DNA from: Lactarius indigo
Taxonomy: Eukaryota; Basidiomycota; Agaricomycetes; Russulales; Russulaceae
NCBI GenBank assembly: GCA_025766275.1
Contig: JAFKAC010000008.1
Coordinates: 2,170,001-2,234,000 of the forward strand
Direction of reading: 5' to 3'
DNA: 64,000 nucleotides
Shown here: positions 23,523 to 35,338 of the stretch, piece after piece
Layout: the number at the start of each line of letters is the position of its first letter
Numbering within the stretch: the stretch's first letter is position 1
Notes under the pieces: generated by a model
The model's input: the letters and a program-made list of their open reading frames with translations, nothing else
Databases searched by the model: none
Told to the model about the DNA's origin: nothing
Program-made: the position numbers and the translations under genes

Positions 23523-25078
23523 ATGATGACCGACAAGAGCGAGGTCGTATCAAAAAGGCTGCACATCTCAGGCTTAACTCCTGCCATTTCCTTTGATGAC
23601 CTATCGCGACGTCTGGGCTCCTTTGGATCGATCACCGCTCTGGATGGCTTGGGAAAATTAGACGCACTTGGCCAACCGCGTAAATTTGCCTATGTCACTC
23701 TGCGTGCTACAAAACCGCAACTATCTAGATGTGTGCCCCTTATATCTACACTCTCATTCTCTTCCTTATCGTCCCAGGCATGAATGCGCTCAGCGGTTCA
23801 ACATGGAAAGGTGCGAAACTGCGTATCGGAGAGGCAAAGGCAGACTTTCGTGAGCGGTAAGTGGAGCATTCCCCACCTCATTCCCCTATGCTTCTTATAC
23901 CCCGCACAGAATAGTCCTCGAAAACGCACCTAAAAGTGCAGACGATGCACGACCGCAGAAACGCAGACGACTCGCTCGTGGCGTGCACGGTCGGCACACG
24001 CAGGATATGTCCCTCACCACGCCCGAGAATGTCCACCAGCGCCCACAGTGGCGCCTTACGCCCTTGGGACGGCTAATCCGCCCAATGCGCATGCGCCCCG
24101 CCCGCCCTCTCGACCCGCCCCTCAGATCCAAGAACCTCGACAAAGGAAAAGGGAAAGGAAAGGCGAAGAAGCCGCGCGCGCGCGCTCCGCCTACGCGAGC
24201 ACGCAGGCAGACGATCGATCCGCTGCGCTGGGGCAGCACGCATCTCAGCGGCCTCTTTTTGGACGGCGGCACGAATGGGGAGGCTACGGAGGTCGAGGAA
24301 GTCGAGCATATCCTCGACGTTTCGGACCAGACACCGCCGGGCGACGACGACGATGACGACAAGACGCCTCCACGCGCCGCAGAGGTAGACTTGGCGGCAG
24401 AGACGGCGAGCGCATTGAACCTTCTCGGCGCGATGTTTGGCGGGTCGGACGCCGATTGGGGCGGCGCCGAGAGCGTCGATTCGGATGTGGAGATGGCTGC
24501 GCAGGCCGCTCCTGGCCTGCTCGAACCCACCGACATTCGAGATCGTTCCCTGCTGATCACGAGCCGCGCGCTGCGCAGAGAGAAGAGAAGAAGTCAGCTG
24601 TTGACAGACAAGAGGAGGCTACAGCAGTGCCCTCAACAACCAAACTCAAAGACTTGTTCGCACCTCGGGAAGAAGAGGGTGAGTTGCTGCTGGCGGTGCA
24701 CGGCATGCGGCATGTGTCTCACGTTTCTTGACAGGCTTCTCCCTCATCGGCCACCTCGATCTGGATTCGGAGCTCGACCTGGACATGGACCTGAACCTGG
24801 ACGAGCCAGATTTCCCAACCGCCGCCGCGCCCATTCGCAGCGCCCCGTCGGTCACCGCCCCGCAGACGACGCAACACGGGGCACTCGACTCGTCCCTTCC
24901 ATTTTTCTTCCCGCAGAAGGGCCAGGTGCGGAGAGTTGGGTTCGTGCGAACGGAGGACGAGGCGCAGATCCGTGCGCGCTGGGAGGCGGCGCGTGGAGAG
25001 CTGACGCGGGAGTGGAAGCGTCGGCATCGGGAGGCGGTTAAGAGCCGGCGGAGAAGGGGTGGTGAACGGGTCGAGTGA
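23523..25078 (+). CDS. NOL8/Nop8-like nucleolar RRM protein
   Basis: Nop8/NOL8 proteins act in 60S ribosome biogenesis. An N-terminal RRM is spread over two or three exons: SKRLHISGLTPAISFDDLSR, FGSITALDGL, RKFAYVTL, then CMNALSGSTWKGAKLRIGEA ending KADFRERIVLENAP. The family's hallmark is the short RNP block followed by W-K-G-x-x-L-x-I-x-x-A-K. The middle is Lys/Arg- and Asp-rich (KGKGKGKAKK, DDDDDDK). A typical NOP8 C-terminus follows (LPFFFPQKGQVRRVGF, then helical basic WEAARGELTREWKRRHREA). Short introns at about 23728-23780, 23857-23910 and 24678-24735 were inferred. No frame lesion was evident. Confidence 0.78.
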
Positions 25079-25261
25079 AAACGGTCGCCAACTTCTGTTA
25101 GCTGCGTGTCGTGGTGTTTGCACCTCTCGTGAAGCGTTCTCGCACAACTGAAGCACTTTCATTTTTGGTATATGCGTATCGACAAAGTACCTAAAAGATT
25201 ATCAGATAGATCAGCCCAGTCCTGACTCCCCAGAAACCAGCACACAAGGATTGTCACTCGT

Positions 25262-25772
25262 AAAATAAAATTAAAATTTTCGGCGCTTGCCGTTGTGGAC
25301 TAAGCTCTGCAACTTGAACACAAGCTCGAACATGTTGACTTGAACTTGCTTGTTTCCTGTACTGCTTCCTTGACCAGGAGTACTACTGTACTCAGCACAT
25401 GTCATACCAAATGCCCCTGTCATCAAGCCTGCTGGGGTGTTACAATTATGGTCTACTTCAGACACGGTCTTTCTTCCCATGTTACAAGGCTGTAATGCCA
25501 CCACAGGGGTGTTGTGTGCAACGTGAAGTTGGCTCTCATGCTATCCATGAATTATAAGTGCTTGCAATGAGACCGTGAGACTTTCACAGAAAATGTAAGT
25601 GGTTACCATATGAATTGTAAGCACTTATATTCTACATATAGTGGTCCATTGGTGATGACAGCCTAATTTCAAGCAATTATTTCATTGTAATAGTAATATA
25701 AGCCTAAATCAAGTTATAATCTATGTAAGCGCTTTCAACCTTATCCAAACATTATTTTTTATTTGCTGATGA
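25262..25772 (-). mobile_element. Truncated transposon end (same family as the 53-63 kb TIR element)
   Basis: The right end TTTTTATTTGCTGATG (ending 25772) is identical to the end at 63284-63299, and its reverse complement lies at 53035-53050. Internal sequence is also shared with 63050-63300: degenerate units around CATGAGACTTTCACAG, AAGCACTTATAT.CT.CATATA and TTATAATCT..GTAAGC. A minus-strand frame of 77 codons at 25271-25504 ends in the basic NGKRRKF and may be the C-terminus of the element's protein. I cannot name its transposase family. The left end of this copy is missing. Confidence 0.55.
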
Positions 25773-28700
25773 GGTCGTCGTCCTTGCCTTCGATGGCGTC
25801 CAGCGAGGCGTATGGTTCCCAACCCCCAACGGGGAACACGCCACCTGCACAGGAGGAGCATGTTGTCACCACTCAGATACCGGCGCAACCACCAACAGAC
25901 CCTCACACCCACCATGATCCTCGCACCCCATCTGAGTCGATACGAGCGTCCGCGGAACTTCAAAAACCCAATTGGCTCCTTTCGTCTCGTCCGTCCATAC
26001 CCAACAAATCGGCACCCTCGTCGTCCGTCGGCACTAACAGGCGCTCGATTTCGTGCTCGAACCTTACGCGCTCTTGCGCTCCACAACACCCACCCAACAC
26101 TCTAGAGACTGCCCAGCTGCCCCTCCACGATGCGTCCTCATCTTCTTCCGCACCCGCATCCCCGGCGCCGGCTGGCAACCGACCGCCCGCAGAGCGATCC
26201 GGGAAGCGCAAGGCAGCAGAGGAGCCGCGCCGCGCTGCGATGGGCGGAAGAGGGCCAATGTTTATTGACGTGGACGAGAGCTCGAAGATCATGAGGAGTT
26301 CAGAGGAAAGTCGCGCTGCTGCGCTGGTGAAGAACCAGAGGCGACGCGTGACTGACCCCGGTGGGGAGGCATACTACCCTGGTTACCCCAAGCGCGCGAG
26401 GACTGCCTGCTCCCCGATAGCCACGGGTACTCAGCGCCTCACGTGGAGAAGGAAGATTGGTGAGCTACCAGCCGCGTCAAGTTCCGTTTCAGGAATCAAG
26501 GGCAAGGGCGTCTGTGCCACCTCCGCGGCCAGTGGCGTAGCGCGCACGCCGAGGGCCGCGGCCGCAGTAGCAAACTCAAACTCGTGCGGGCCTGGCCTGC
26601 TAGGTGTCGTCAATCAGGAAGTTCCGTCAGGTAAGCCTTCCGTCTTTGAAGCGAACAGCCGTTCCTCTTCAGGAAGATGCTACCCAAACCTCTGTCTGAC
26701 ACCTTCGATGCTCCCCTCATAGTCCCCCATGACAGTTCCACTGGCTTCTCCGCGCCACACGGAGTGGCGCCGCCTGTCAAGGCCGCGGCGCCTTCGCAGG
26801 AAACCGCACGGGCCGATGCGGAACCAGCGACGATGCTGCCCGTCTCGGGTGACGAAACAGCAGGTGAAACACAACCCACGACGAACGCGCAAGCCGATGG
26901 AATGGGCGGCAACTTCGAGTTCGGTCGAGGGGACCGCCGAGAACTTGATACTGGCGACACCTGAGATGTCTGTGCCGCCGCAAAGCCTTGCCGCTCACAG
27001 AAGCTCTTGATTCTTCTGGAGACCCCTCTGACCTTACGCCGCAGGGCGGCGACCTTTCAGATCCGATGGGTATGCACGGATTTAGCACTGCGTAGCGGCA
27101 GACCTGCATCTGACGCTTGTGGATACCAGACGACGGCTCCAGCTCCAGTTCTGGCGTTCCCTTGTCCTTGCTTGTGTCGCCCCTGCGCAGTGCACGGAAG
27201 AGGGCTTTTCCTGCTGAAGAACCGCTGCGCAGTAAGAAAGGCAAGGAAAAGGGGAAAGGCAAGGCTAAAGCCCGTGCATCTGAATCCAAAGATGAGGTCA
27301 CCGTACGTGGATGACTCCGAAAAGGAGTCTTCGTCGGGTGAATCTCAACTTCGGACTGGGGGCGATGCCCATATGTCTGATTTTTTTTTGTTACCGATGT
27401 CAGACACCGATGTCAGTATTTCTCTGCCCCGGCGCAAGGCTACCGCCGCCGCTACACCGCGGCCATCTAATAGCAAAGGCAAAAGTCCTAAAGTTAAGAC
27501 GACTACTGACTTGTCCCACATTGGGGGTAACAAAAGGGACACAAGCGCATCACCACGAAAAAGGCTTAGGGCGCAAAGCCACCACACGTCCGAGGAGGAC
27601 ACCTCAGATCCCGACGTTGTCCCTCAAGGTAAGATCTCACACCGTCTCGCCTCGTACTGTAGGCCCCACCTCTACGCTTTCCAGCGCGCATCGTGCGAAA
27701 CAATCGCCCGCGCACAAAGTCTCTTTGGCGTGTTGTCGAAGCCCCAAAGAACCGCGCGCGCGCTACCCAAAGACTTGTCGCTCCAAGCTCACGTCCGCGG
27801 GTGTGGGCCGGTGTAAGACGCAGGTCCCCTCTCGGTGCACGTTCCACTGCTGATCCCCAGCGCCGTAGAGCAAAGACGAGCTGTTGGCTGCGCTCCCCTG
27901 CTCTTGCGAAAAATCAAGACGGCGTTGCATGGGAAAGTCTCGAAAACCCTACGCTCATATTCTCTGGGGAGAGGGGCGACCCTGGGCTTGGCTGGTGGGA
28001 TGAAGACGCTTGGGAGAGCCGCAAGATCGTCTTCTCAATGTGAGTCCTCTCCCCATAGGCAGTGCCTTCATCTCCCCCCCCCCCCTTCCGCTGTCGAGGC
28101 GTTTTTCTTACCCGGTATCTTTCCTGTAGCATTCGCGAGACCGACATTCCTCTCGCCGATCCTCCGAGCCAGCCCTTCGTCTCAAGTACCCAGGATTCGA
28201 CCCCCGATGGAGGGCGTACAGTTGCGGATACACTGCCGCCACCAGACAACCCCTCCAATCCACAATCCGACAACGATGGAACATCGGCCGTGGTCCCGAA
28301 TTCCAAAACCAGTGATTCATCTTCCGATCAGAAGGATGCTGGCCCTCCACGTATCGACATAGAAAACCTCACGGATGCTACCCCTTCCCAGCTTATCGGA
28401 CCCATGGACCTTCCCAGTAGCGGTTTCGATCGTTCTTCTTCTATTCTCGAGCCGGAGCTTCGATGTGATCACGACAGTAGCACCCGCGCTGGTGGCCAAC
28501 CCGCTGCGTCTTCGATGCCTTGCGGCGTAGACGCCACCCTTGATGCTTGTCCTCCTAGCGGTTCCCCCGCCACGGAAGCGGTCCACGTAAATGGTCCTCC
28601 GAGTTTCGATGCCCGAGATCCCCCTCGTACAGTCCACGTACAAACGGTTCCGCACCTGGCGGGCATTTCTCCTTGCGACACTGAATCCCGCGGCGCCGAA

Positions 28701-30370
28701 TTCTTCTGTTCTGCTCCGGAATCTACGCGGGAGCGTCCTATCGATCATTCACCGCAGGCAGGTCTCGTCTGTCCCAGCTCCTCGGAGTCGGCTCATCCCA
28801 ACGCATCTCTTCCGCCTTGCCGGGCTGCGCTGGATGCTGACGCCGATTCAGTCCCCTCCGAAAAAAACATTCCCTTTCCACGGCCTCCCCCCGAGGTTGC
28901 TGCCCTGCTCGTCGCCCAGTCGTTTGGCAATGTCGTGACGCCAGTGCTTGCGCGCAATTCACTGCTAGTTCCCTGGGAACTCCCGTCGGAGATCGGGTAC
29001 TTCTGGTTAGGGCTGTTTAGGATTTCTGGGGTCAAGGTGATTTCATGTCTGCCATTCGGTCAAAAAAACGGTTTCAGTTCATTGTGGGTCTCTTGTCTTT
29101 CGCCAGGTGGATACACGTCTGCGGCGAAGTACCAACCCGAAGGCGCTCACCGGACAACGTACCTGGCGCTTTACTCTGGAATGGGTACCAGGGGGCGAAG
29201 ATCAGCTCAAGGACGAAGATGATCGTGAGTGGTCGATGCGTATCATGCGGCCATGGTGGGAACCAGAGCATCCCCAGCAGCCAAACCAGCATCCCCTGTC
29301 CGAGCCCTCCCAGAGTGCCGCTTCTCCTATACCAGAATCATGGCACGATAGCAGGTTTTCTCGCTTGCTGCTACCGCTCCCTCTCCTCGCACCCTTCACA
29401 GAGAACTCTACCGCAAGCGGTAATTTTCCCGTGGGCTATTATTGCGCGGTGTGTGGCCGCATCAACGTGCAACGCTTTCTTCGACACCGTGTCTGTGAAG
29501 GCACAGCATGCGACTCGACGACAGACCCGCAGAGAGAGACTGGCTGGGTAATCAGCGCGTTCTCCACGCGCGATCGAAAGCTCAATTCAGCGACGGTCGT
29601 CCCAGACGACAAGTGGACCGCGCCCACGACCGCAGAGCCAGCCACCGCCTTTGACGACGGGGCGCGTCTGTTCCACTATCACTTGGCCCCCCGTGACTCT
29701 GGTCCCTCGGCAGCCCCTTGGAACCTTCTTCCTTCTGGTAATGCTGGCACCGTCGACGTGCGCCACATGTTCAACGGGAACAGGGAACTGTTACAAGGGG
29801 ACGCCTCGGCGCTCTTCGAAACGCTGCAGCGCGACGTGCGCATCGAGCGCAGCATTGGCGCGTCGGCATTCGTCACTCCACAGATCGAATCTGGGGACGA
29901 CCCCGCGCTCGGGCGTAATGGGCGCTGCGTCTGGGACCAGCAAGCGGCATTCATTGAGGGCGCGCTGAGCACGTATTGCCGCGACCTCGGAACCCTCAAA
30001 GTCCAGGCGCTGCGCGTGCACGCGTGGATATCGGTCGGCAAGGTGCGTACGTTCCCTCGTGCCTCGGAAAGTAGGTCGCTAAGGACGCCCATTGTAGCAC
30101 ATCCAAACGTTCGCCCCGCGTGCCAAGCACCTCGTCTTGCTCTGCCTCGGTGCAGACATCGCATTTCTCTCGGTCCCTTTAGATCCTATCGCCAAGTTGA
30201 ACGGAAAACCGAAGAAAGAGTGCCTCCGCGTGACGATGGTCCATGGGGACATCGTGGTGCTCAGCGGCGGCCAATCCAAGGCGAGTGCTATCTGTATTTG
30301 TCATGTAGGTACGCATGCTGATATCTCTTGGCAGTTCTCGATGATCCGCTACAGGCATGTGTATGCGTAA
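25769..30370 (+). CDS. Large AlkB-like 2-oxoglutarate/Fe(II) dioxygenase with disordered N-terminus
   Basis: Open frames with matching composition run from the transposon edge to 30370, joined by short introns. The first 700 or so residues are low-complexity Ser/Pro/Arg with basic clusters (RSGKRKAAEEPRR, KKGKEKGKGKAKA). From about 28.9 kb comes a conserved module: WELPSEIGYFWLGLFRI, then WRFTLEWVPGGED, a Cys-rich YYCAVCGRINVQRFLRHRVC, and HLVLLCLGADIAF. The AlkB-type closing motif is CLRVTMVHGDIVVLSGG followed by FSMIR. I did not find the proximal HxD iron ligand pair, so activity is uncertain. Near 30349 one extra T turns the expected R-T-G-M into R-Y-R-H and ends the frame. A similar shift is needed near 27303. 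Two genes split near 28 kb is an alternative. Substrate is unknown. Confidence 0.5.
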
Positions 30371-33300
30371 GTGGCTCTATTACTGCGACATCATCTCTCC
30401 CTGACGACTTCTATCAAGTGCTAGAAGCAGAGTGCAACTAGTCATTATGCATCTTTTTGACATATCTTTATCAATATAGCTCCGTTTAAATTAACTAGTA
30501 GATCCTTTATTACCTTTTTTTTGAGTCGATTTTTATTATGGATTCCATTGGAATTTAGTTTGTTCTGATCTCTGCAGAAACATCCAATCCGCCCTGGAGA
30601 TTTGGGCGCTCGACTTGTTGGTTCAAATATTGGCTGCGCCGCAGCAACGAGGAGCTGGTCTCACGGTCCGTTAAATGTCCGTCAGCGCATCTGATTTCCA
30701 AGATGCCTCGTTACCTCTTGCACTAGAAGACGTAAGGCGGGCCCCGAGTGGGCCCCGGAGCGCAAAGGGCTCCTGTGCGGCGAGCGTCTCACCACTTCCG
30801 TAGCTCCTGTGCGGGACTGCCACGCAAATGAAACTCCGGAGCACGTGCCAGTGCACCCATTACTCTCCCCCCTAATCGTCAGCCCGTGTCGAAGTAGCAT
30901 CGCCACGATGATCGAAGATGGCAGCGTTCGTTCGGCTAACTGATGCGATGTCATGGTATTGTGCGTGTGGCCGTGTACGTGGTGGAACCCTGAGATGGCT
31001 TTGCTCGGCGGCGGCCGCGCTCCCTACGAAGGTCACCGTCGCCCACACAGCACGCGCCGGGATTTGTCCGCCATCGTGAAGTGTCAGATACATCACAGAA
31101 GTCGAGAAGCTTGATAGCTCCAACGACCCCGATTTCAGTCCATCATAATACGCGCGCCGAAGCTCCGGCGAGCAAGCGCTAATAGTATATATACTGTACA
31201 ACAACACCTCGAACGCGACAACGCGACGCGAAGCGCCCACGGGTAATCGGATACAGCACAAGTACTACACCACGTTTTAGATTGAGGCGTTCGAGGGGAA
31301 CGGGCGGCTGGTACATGTGCTGGATTGGGGCGTCGAGATGGGGAACGAGGGCATGGCTCCCGGTGTCCGTCGCACTCTTAGAACACGAGCTGACTAATTT
31401 GTCATTGGTCCAAATATTTGGTGGTCCTAGGAGTGTTGAGTGCACGCACAGATTGTCGACCTGCACGGTAGTGACACTCTCGTGTAACGGTAACTCAGTT
31501 ATCACAAGACTGTAGGTTCGACGAGGTCGACATCAGGACCCGGGCTCGACTCGCGAAACGACAACCGTCGCCCAGGGCAGAGTGGCGCTTCGAGGACGAG
31601 TTTTGTTCGCCACCACGAGTCACATTTCGGCACGTCTTGCGTTCAAAGAGCCAAGTTGAAAAAAAAAAATAAAAGAACAGAGTGGGGTCACTAGTATCCG
31701 AGGAGATCAAGGACCCATCGACGGTCAGGAAGCAAATACTTCAGGAGCATCGAGAACCCCAGCTCCATCAACTGCAAGTGAAGAAGAACTGGGAGGCGGG
31801 TCCCTGAAAGAAGGAGAATACCTGGGACAAGACCCGTTAGCAGCACACGGTCCGCAGCGAGGCGACCAGAAATTACATCGAGCAGATATTGTAACACGAC
31901 AAACCAACAAAGTTCACTATTGGAGAACCGGTCCGAGCCTTGTCGGCGTGTCCTTCCTTCATACTGTATATGTGGTCTAGAGGCCTGAGTATCGAACGAG
32001 GACCCAACTGATCTAGAATTCCGCGGAGTTGGTACTACTGTAGATCCTGCATACTACTACTACTACTACTACTACAGTAGTAGTGCTCCATGGGACTCGG
32101 ATGATGGATAGGCGGAGATAATCGTGTGTCTTTCTTCACAACAGACACGTACAGTACGCCGGCTGAGCACCGTTGCTGCTGTCACGGCAAGTAACATGTT
32201 CCAAGCCACAGTCGACGTTTCAGGGCCACCTCGCTCATACCATCCGAAGGCGTCCCGTGAAAAAAATGCTCGATTTGGTGTGTGCTACAGAGGTGAGAGC
32301 GCCGCGGGCCCGGGAATGCCGATGTTTCCCCACCAACGCTTCCCTGCAAGAGCTTCCCTGCCTGGACCGTCGGTCGGTAAAGAGGACACGCGCTGCGGGC
32401 CGTAAGCGCCGCTCCCTTTTTTTATTGCAAGTTGACGGGACGGGACGAATAACTCGAGACAACAACCGCCGTTTTGGCTCGCCGTGCTGTCCCATCCGGG
32501 GTAGGAACAGCCGCGCGCCTACTTCAGTGCTCTTACTGTATGTAACAAGGTTCTCCTCGCCCGCGGCACGATGTCCCGACGGGCGAAACATTAGAATGAC
32601 AGCGAATACGAGAACGATGCTACGACGCCCATTGAGGTGGCACGGTCAGTGCTCCTTGGATATATCATCGTGCGGCGGGTATCTCGGTAGCTCACAGGTC
32701 ACCCCCAACTCCTCGGTGACAACGCCGCCTTGGGACGAGGCGACCGAAGTATATGTGGTGATCGCATTGGTTCCGACCTACGGTTATGATACGTACCGTA
32801 CCACGACGACGCTCTTGTTTTCTTTCGGGTCCATTGCCTGTATCCTTTCTGTGCTTTTGGGAAATCACAAGGTTACGGGTCTCCGAGCGAAAGTGGTGAA
32901 GGGGTGCCTGAGAACGAATCGCAACTTATGCACCGAAGAAAAGAATTTCGCTTGAAAACAAAAATTCATCGAAAGTGCGCCAAGATATAGGCACATGCAT
33001 ACGTATGCTCGGATGTGACCATTCCTTCCATGTTCGCGCACGGATGGGGGACAAGGACAAGCCCTGCCAGCGAGGGAGCTGGAGGCTATAGCGAGACCTC
33101 AATCCAAGAAACACCGACGACGTATAATCACCGACATTCTTTCTTGAGAAGGGGAAAGTTGCAAGGGGAACAGCAACGCCACCACCTGTGTATATGATAG
33201 CAGGGTAGACGCGTATGCAAGGAGATCAGATCGAATTCCAGACTGGGACAAGGTGGGGGAAGGGTACTGGTTCTGCCCCAGCCCCAGCCCAGCCCTAGCT

Positions 33301-35338
33301 CGACGCCCCTTCCGTAGATCCGCCACATACATACCTGCAACATACGTGTACACACACGAGGGGCGACGAGACGTATCAAAAAAAAAAAAAGTTCGATAGA
33401 GTGAATGGTCGTACAATAATTCCGGACTCGGGGCACAGGGATCGGACGAGTACCCTCCCAAGAACAAGCGAGGTTTTCCCCCCGACGACGAAAGAACGAC
33501 CAGGTGCTGACACGTCCTGCGACGAACGAACTGGTATTCTCCCGGGGACTGTTCCTTAGCGCTGTGAACGAACGGACAGATGGAGGTGGGTGGGCAAATT
33601 AAACGTAGGGTCGTGCAGTTGCCGTTGCAACAGCCGCTCCAGTGCACTTTATCGCTCCCGCATCGCACACGGGGAAAGATCACAAGCGATCGCAAAATCG
33701 TCGCGATCGACAGCCATCTGTATCCGCTGTGTTCGACCCCCGAGTCCGAGATTCGCCCTGTGTCGGACCCGCGGCCTTTTCGTTGCCCCAGTTGGACAGC
33801 AAGAGGAGCTTATTCTCTTTTCGGTCCCCGGTTCGACCTTCCAGATCAGGCGCAAACTCTTGTATTACGAACCCGTCGAGCAAGACCGTGACAGGGATGA
33901 ATTGCCGTTCGAAAAGAAGAAAAACCGATGAGATGATAGAACCTTTGCTAGTTGGAAATGAAATTACTGTGAAACATCTCAGCTTGAGAAGGGGGGAAGC
34001 GGAGAGGGGGGAGCACTGCACAGCCCAGGGAAGGATCGATTCCGGGTCACCTAGGCCCAGACACGAGAGAAGAGCAACGAGAGACATATGATAGCACAAA
34101 GACCGCATCGTAGGACGGGACCAAAGGGGGAAGTAGGTGACAGAACGTCGACATATGCAAGGAGGCGAATCAACCGAGTCAAAGCCAAAGTCAAATGGAG
34201 AAAAGAGAAAAAAAAGAGGGTCATAGGAGGTGTCTCTCGCCAGAGACGACCAAACTGCCGGAGTGCGGAGTGGGTGACCCTGGCAAATGCGAGCCGGCAC
34301 CGCGAGGGTACGCAGGTATAATGTCACGTAGCCGAATAGCCATATTACCGGCGGCGAGTCGGGGCAACGGAGATGGGACAAGTCAGTGGGAAGAAGTCGA
34401 GCTCGAGGATATCGGAGCGCTCATTGCGAAGGGGAAAAGAGAAAATGGTCGAACGGAGGCAGGAACCAGAGAACGAAAGATGAAGGACCGATTCACGCGC
34501 AATAATTGCGCCAACTGCACCCGAGCGAGAGCGTGAGACCGAGGCTGGACTCGACTGCTCGATCTCGATGTTCTTTCAGAACACAATATACGACGGTATA
34601 ACGCGCGACGGCAACAGAGAAGATAAGCAAAAGCGTGTGCGCGGTGGGGGGTTCCCATGCGTGGAGAAGGGGTGCGTGAGACGAGCGGCGTCGCACGCGG
34701 GAAAAGGTCGCGGGTTGCGTGCCCCTAAACCGTCTGGAGGAGCCGAGTTTGACTAGAGTGGACCGGGAAGGCAGAGGTCGCGAAAAGCGAAGCGGTACTG
34801 CGATCGCATGTTCTCAGATTGATTGTTTTTGATTGTTAAGGGAACGGGAAGGTGGCGTTAGATAGGGAGCCACAAGAGAGAGCTTCTGGTGGTCTTTGAT
34901 CGGGGACACAACGAAAACGGGCTGGTCAGGGAAAGTGCTGAAGGGGACGAATTTGGGGGATTACGCTAGCGTGTCTACGTAACGGGATAAAGGCGAGCTC
35001 GAGGGAGGAGTGTTGGACGTTGAGTGGGGATTACGATCCGAGACAAGATGAGACTTGGGAGCAGGGAGGAGCTCATTCGGTTGTAAGTTGATTTGCGATT
35101 GGGCCGCGGGATGAGAGGTGCCGCGACCGAGGCCCGAGTTCGAGTTGCGAGTCGAGCCTCAGTCAGAGAGTCTCTCAGGGATACCCTAAGAGTCTACACC
35201 CGGAGGGGCTTCTCAGTCCCATCTTCCCCTCGCACTCGTATTCGCACCCACACACTCAGCTCTCTCTCTCCTCTTCCTATATCCTCGTCAGGGATTCATA
35301 TGCCACCCCATCACCTCAGTCCTTCGTGATTCGAATCA
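30371..35338. other. Gene-poor 5-kb region upstream of the MADS-box gene
   Basis: No exon could be supported. The longest frames (260 codons from 32173 plus, 233 codons 33680-34381 minus) lack motifs, and composition does not favour coding. Present are a (TAC)8 microsatellite at 32052-32075, A/T-rich DNA at 30470-30560 and purine-rich DNA at 33950-34900. Much of the last 2 kb may be promoter and leader of the MADS-box gene. Confidence 0.4.
32052..32084. repeat. (TAC)8 microsatellite followed by AGTAGTAG
   Basis: Eight TAC units at 32052-32075 are followed directly by AGTAGTAG, which is complementary to the repeat and could fold back on it. Simple-sequence repeat in non-coding DNA. Confidence 0.85.

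Noticed and set aside
31280..31400. Plus-strand frame IEAFEGNGRLVHVLDWGVEMG
   Set aside because: Reads protein-like for about 25 residues but has no partner exon, and the frame soon breaks down; too short to support a gene.
32173..32955. 260-codon plus-strand open frame in the gene-poor region
   Set aside because: No domain, no splice-consistent extension and residue usage unlike the neighbouring real genes.
33680..34381. 233-codon minus-strand open frame
   Set aside because: Hydrophobic and Cys/Ser-rich because the plus strand is purine-rich; no family resemblance or supporting exons.
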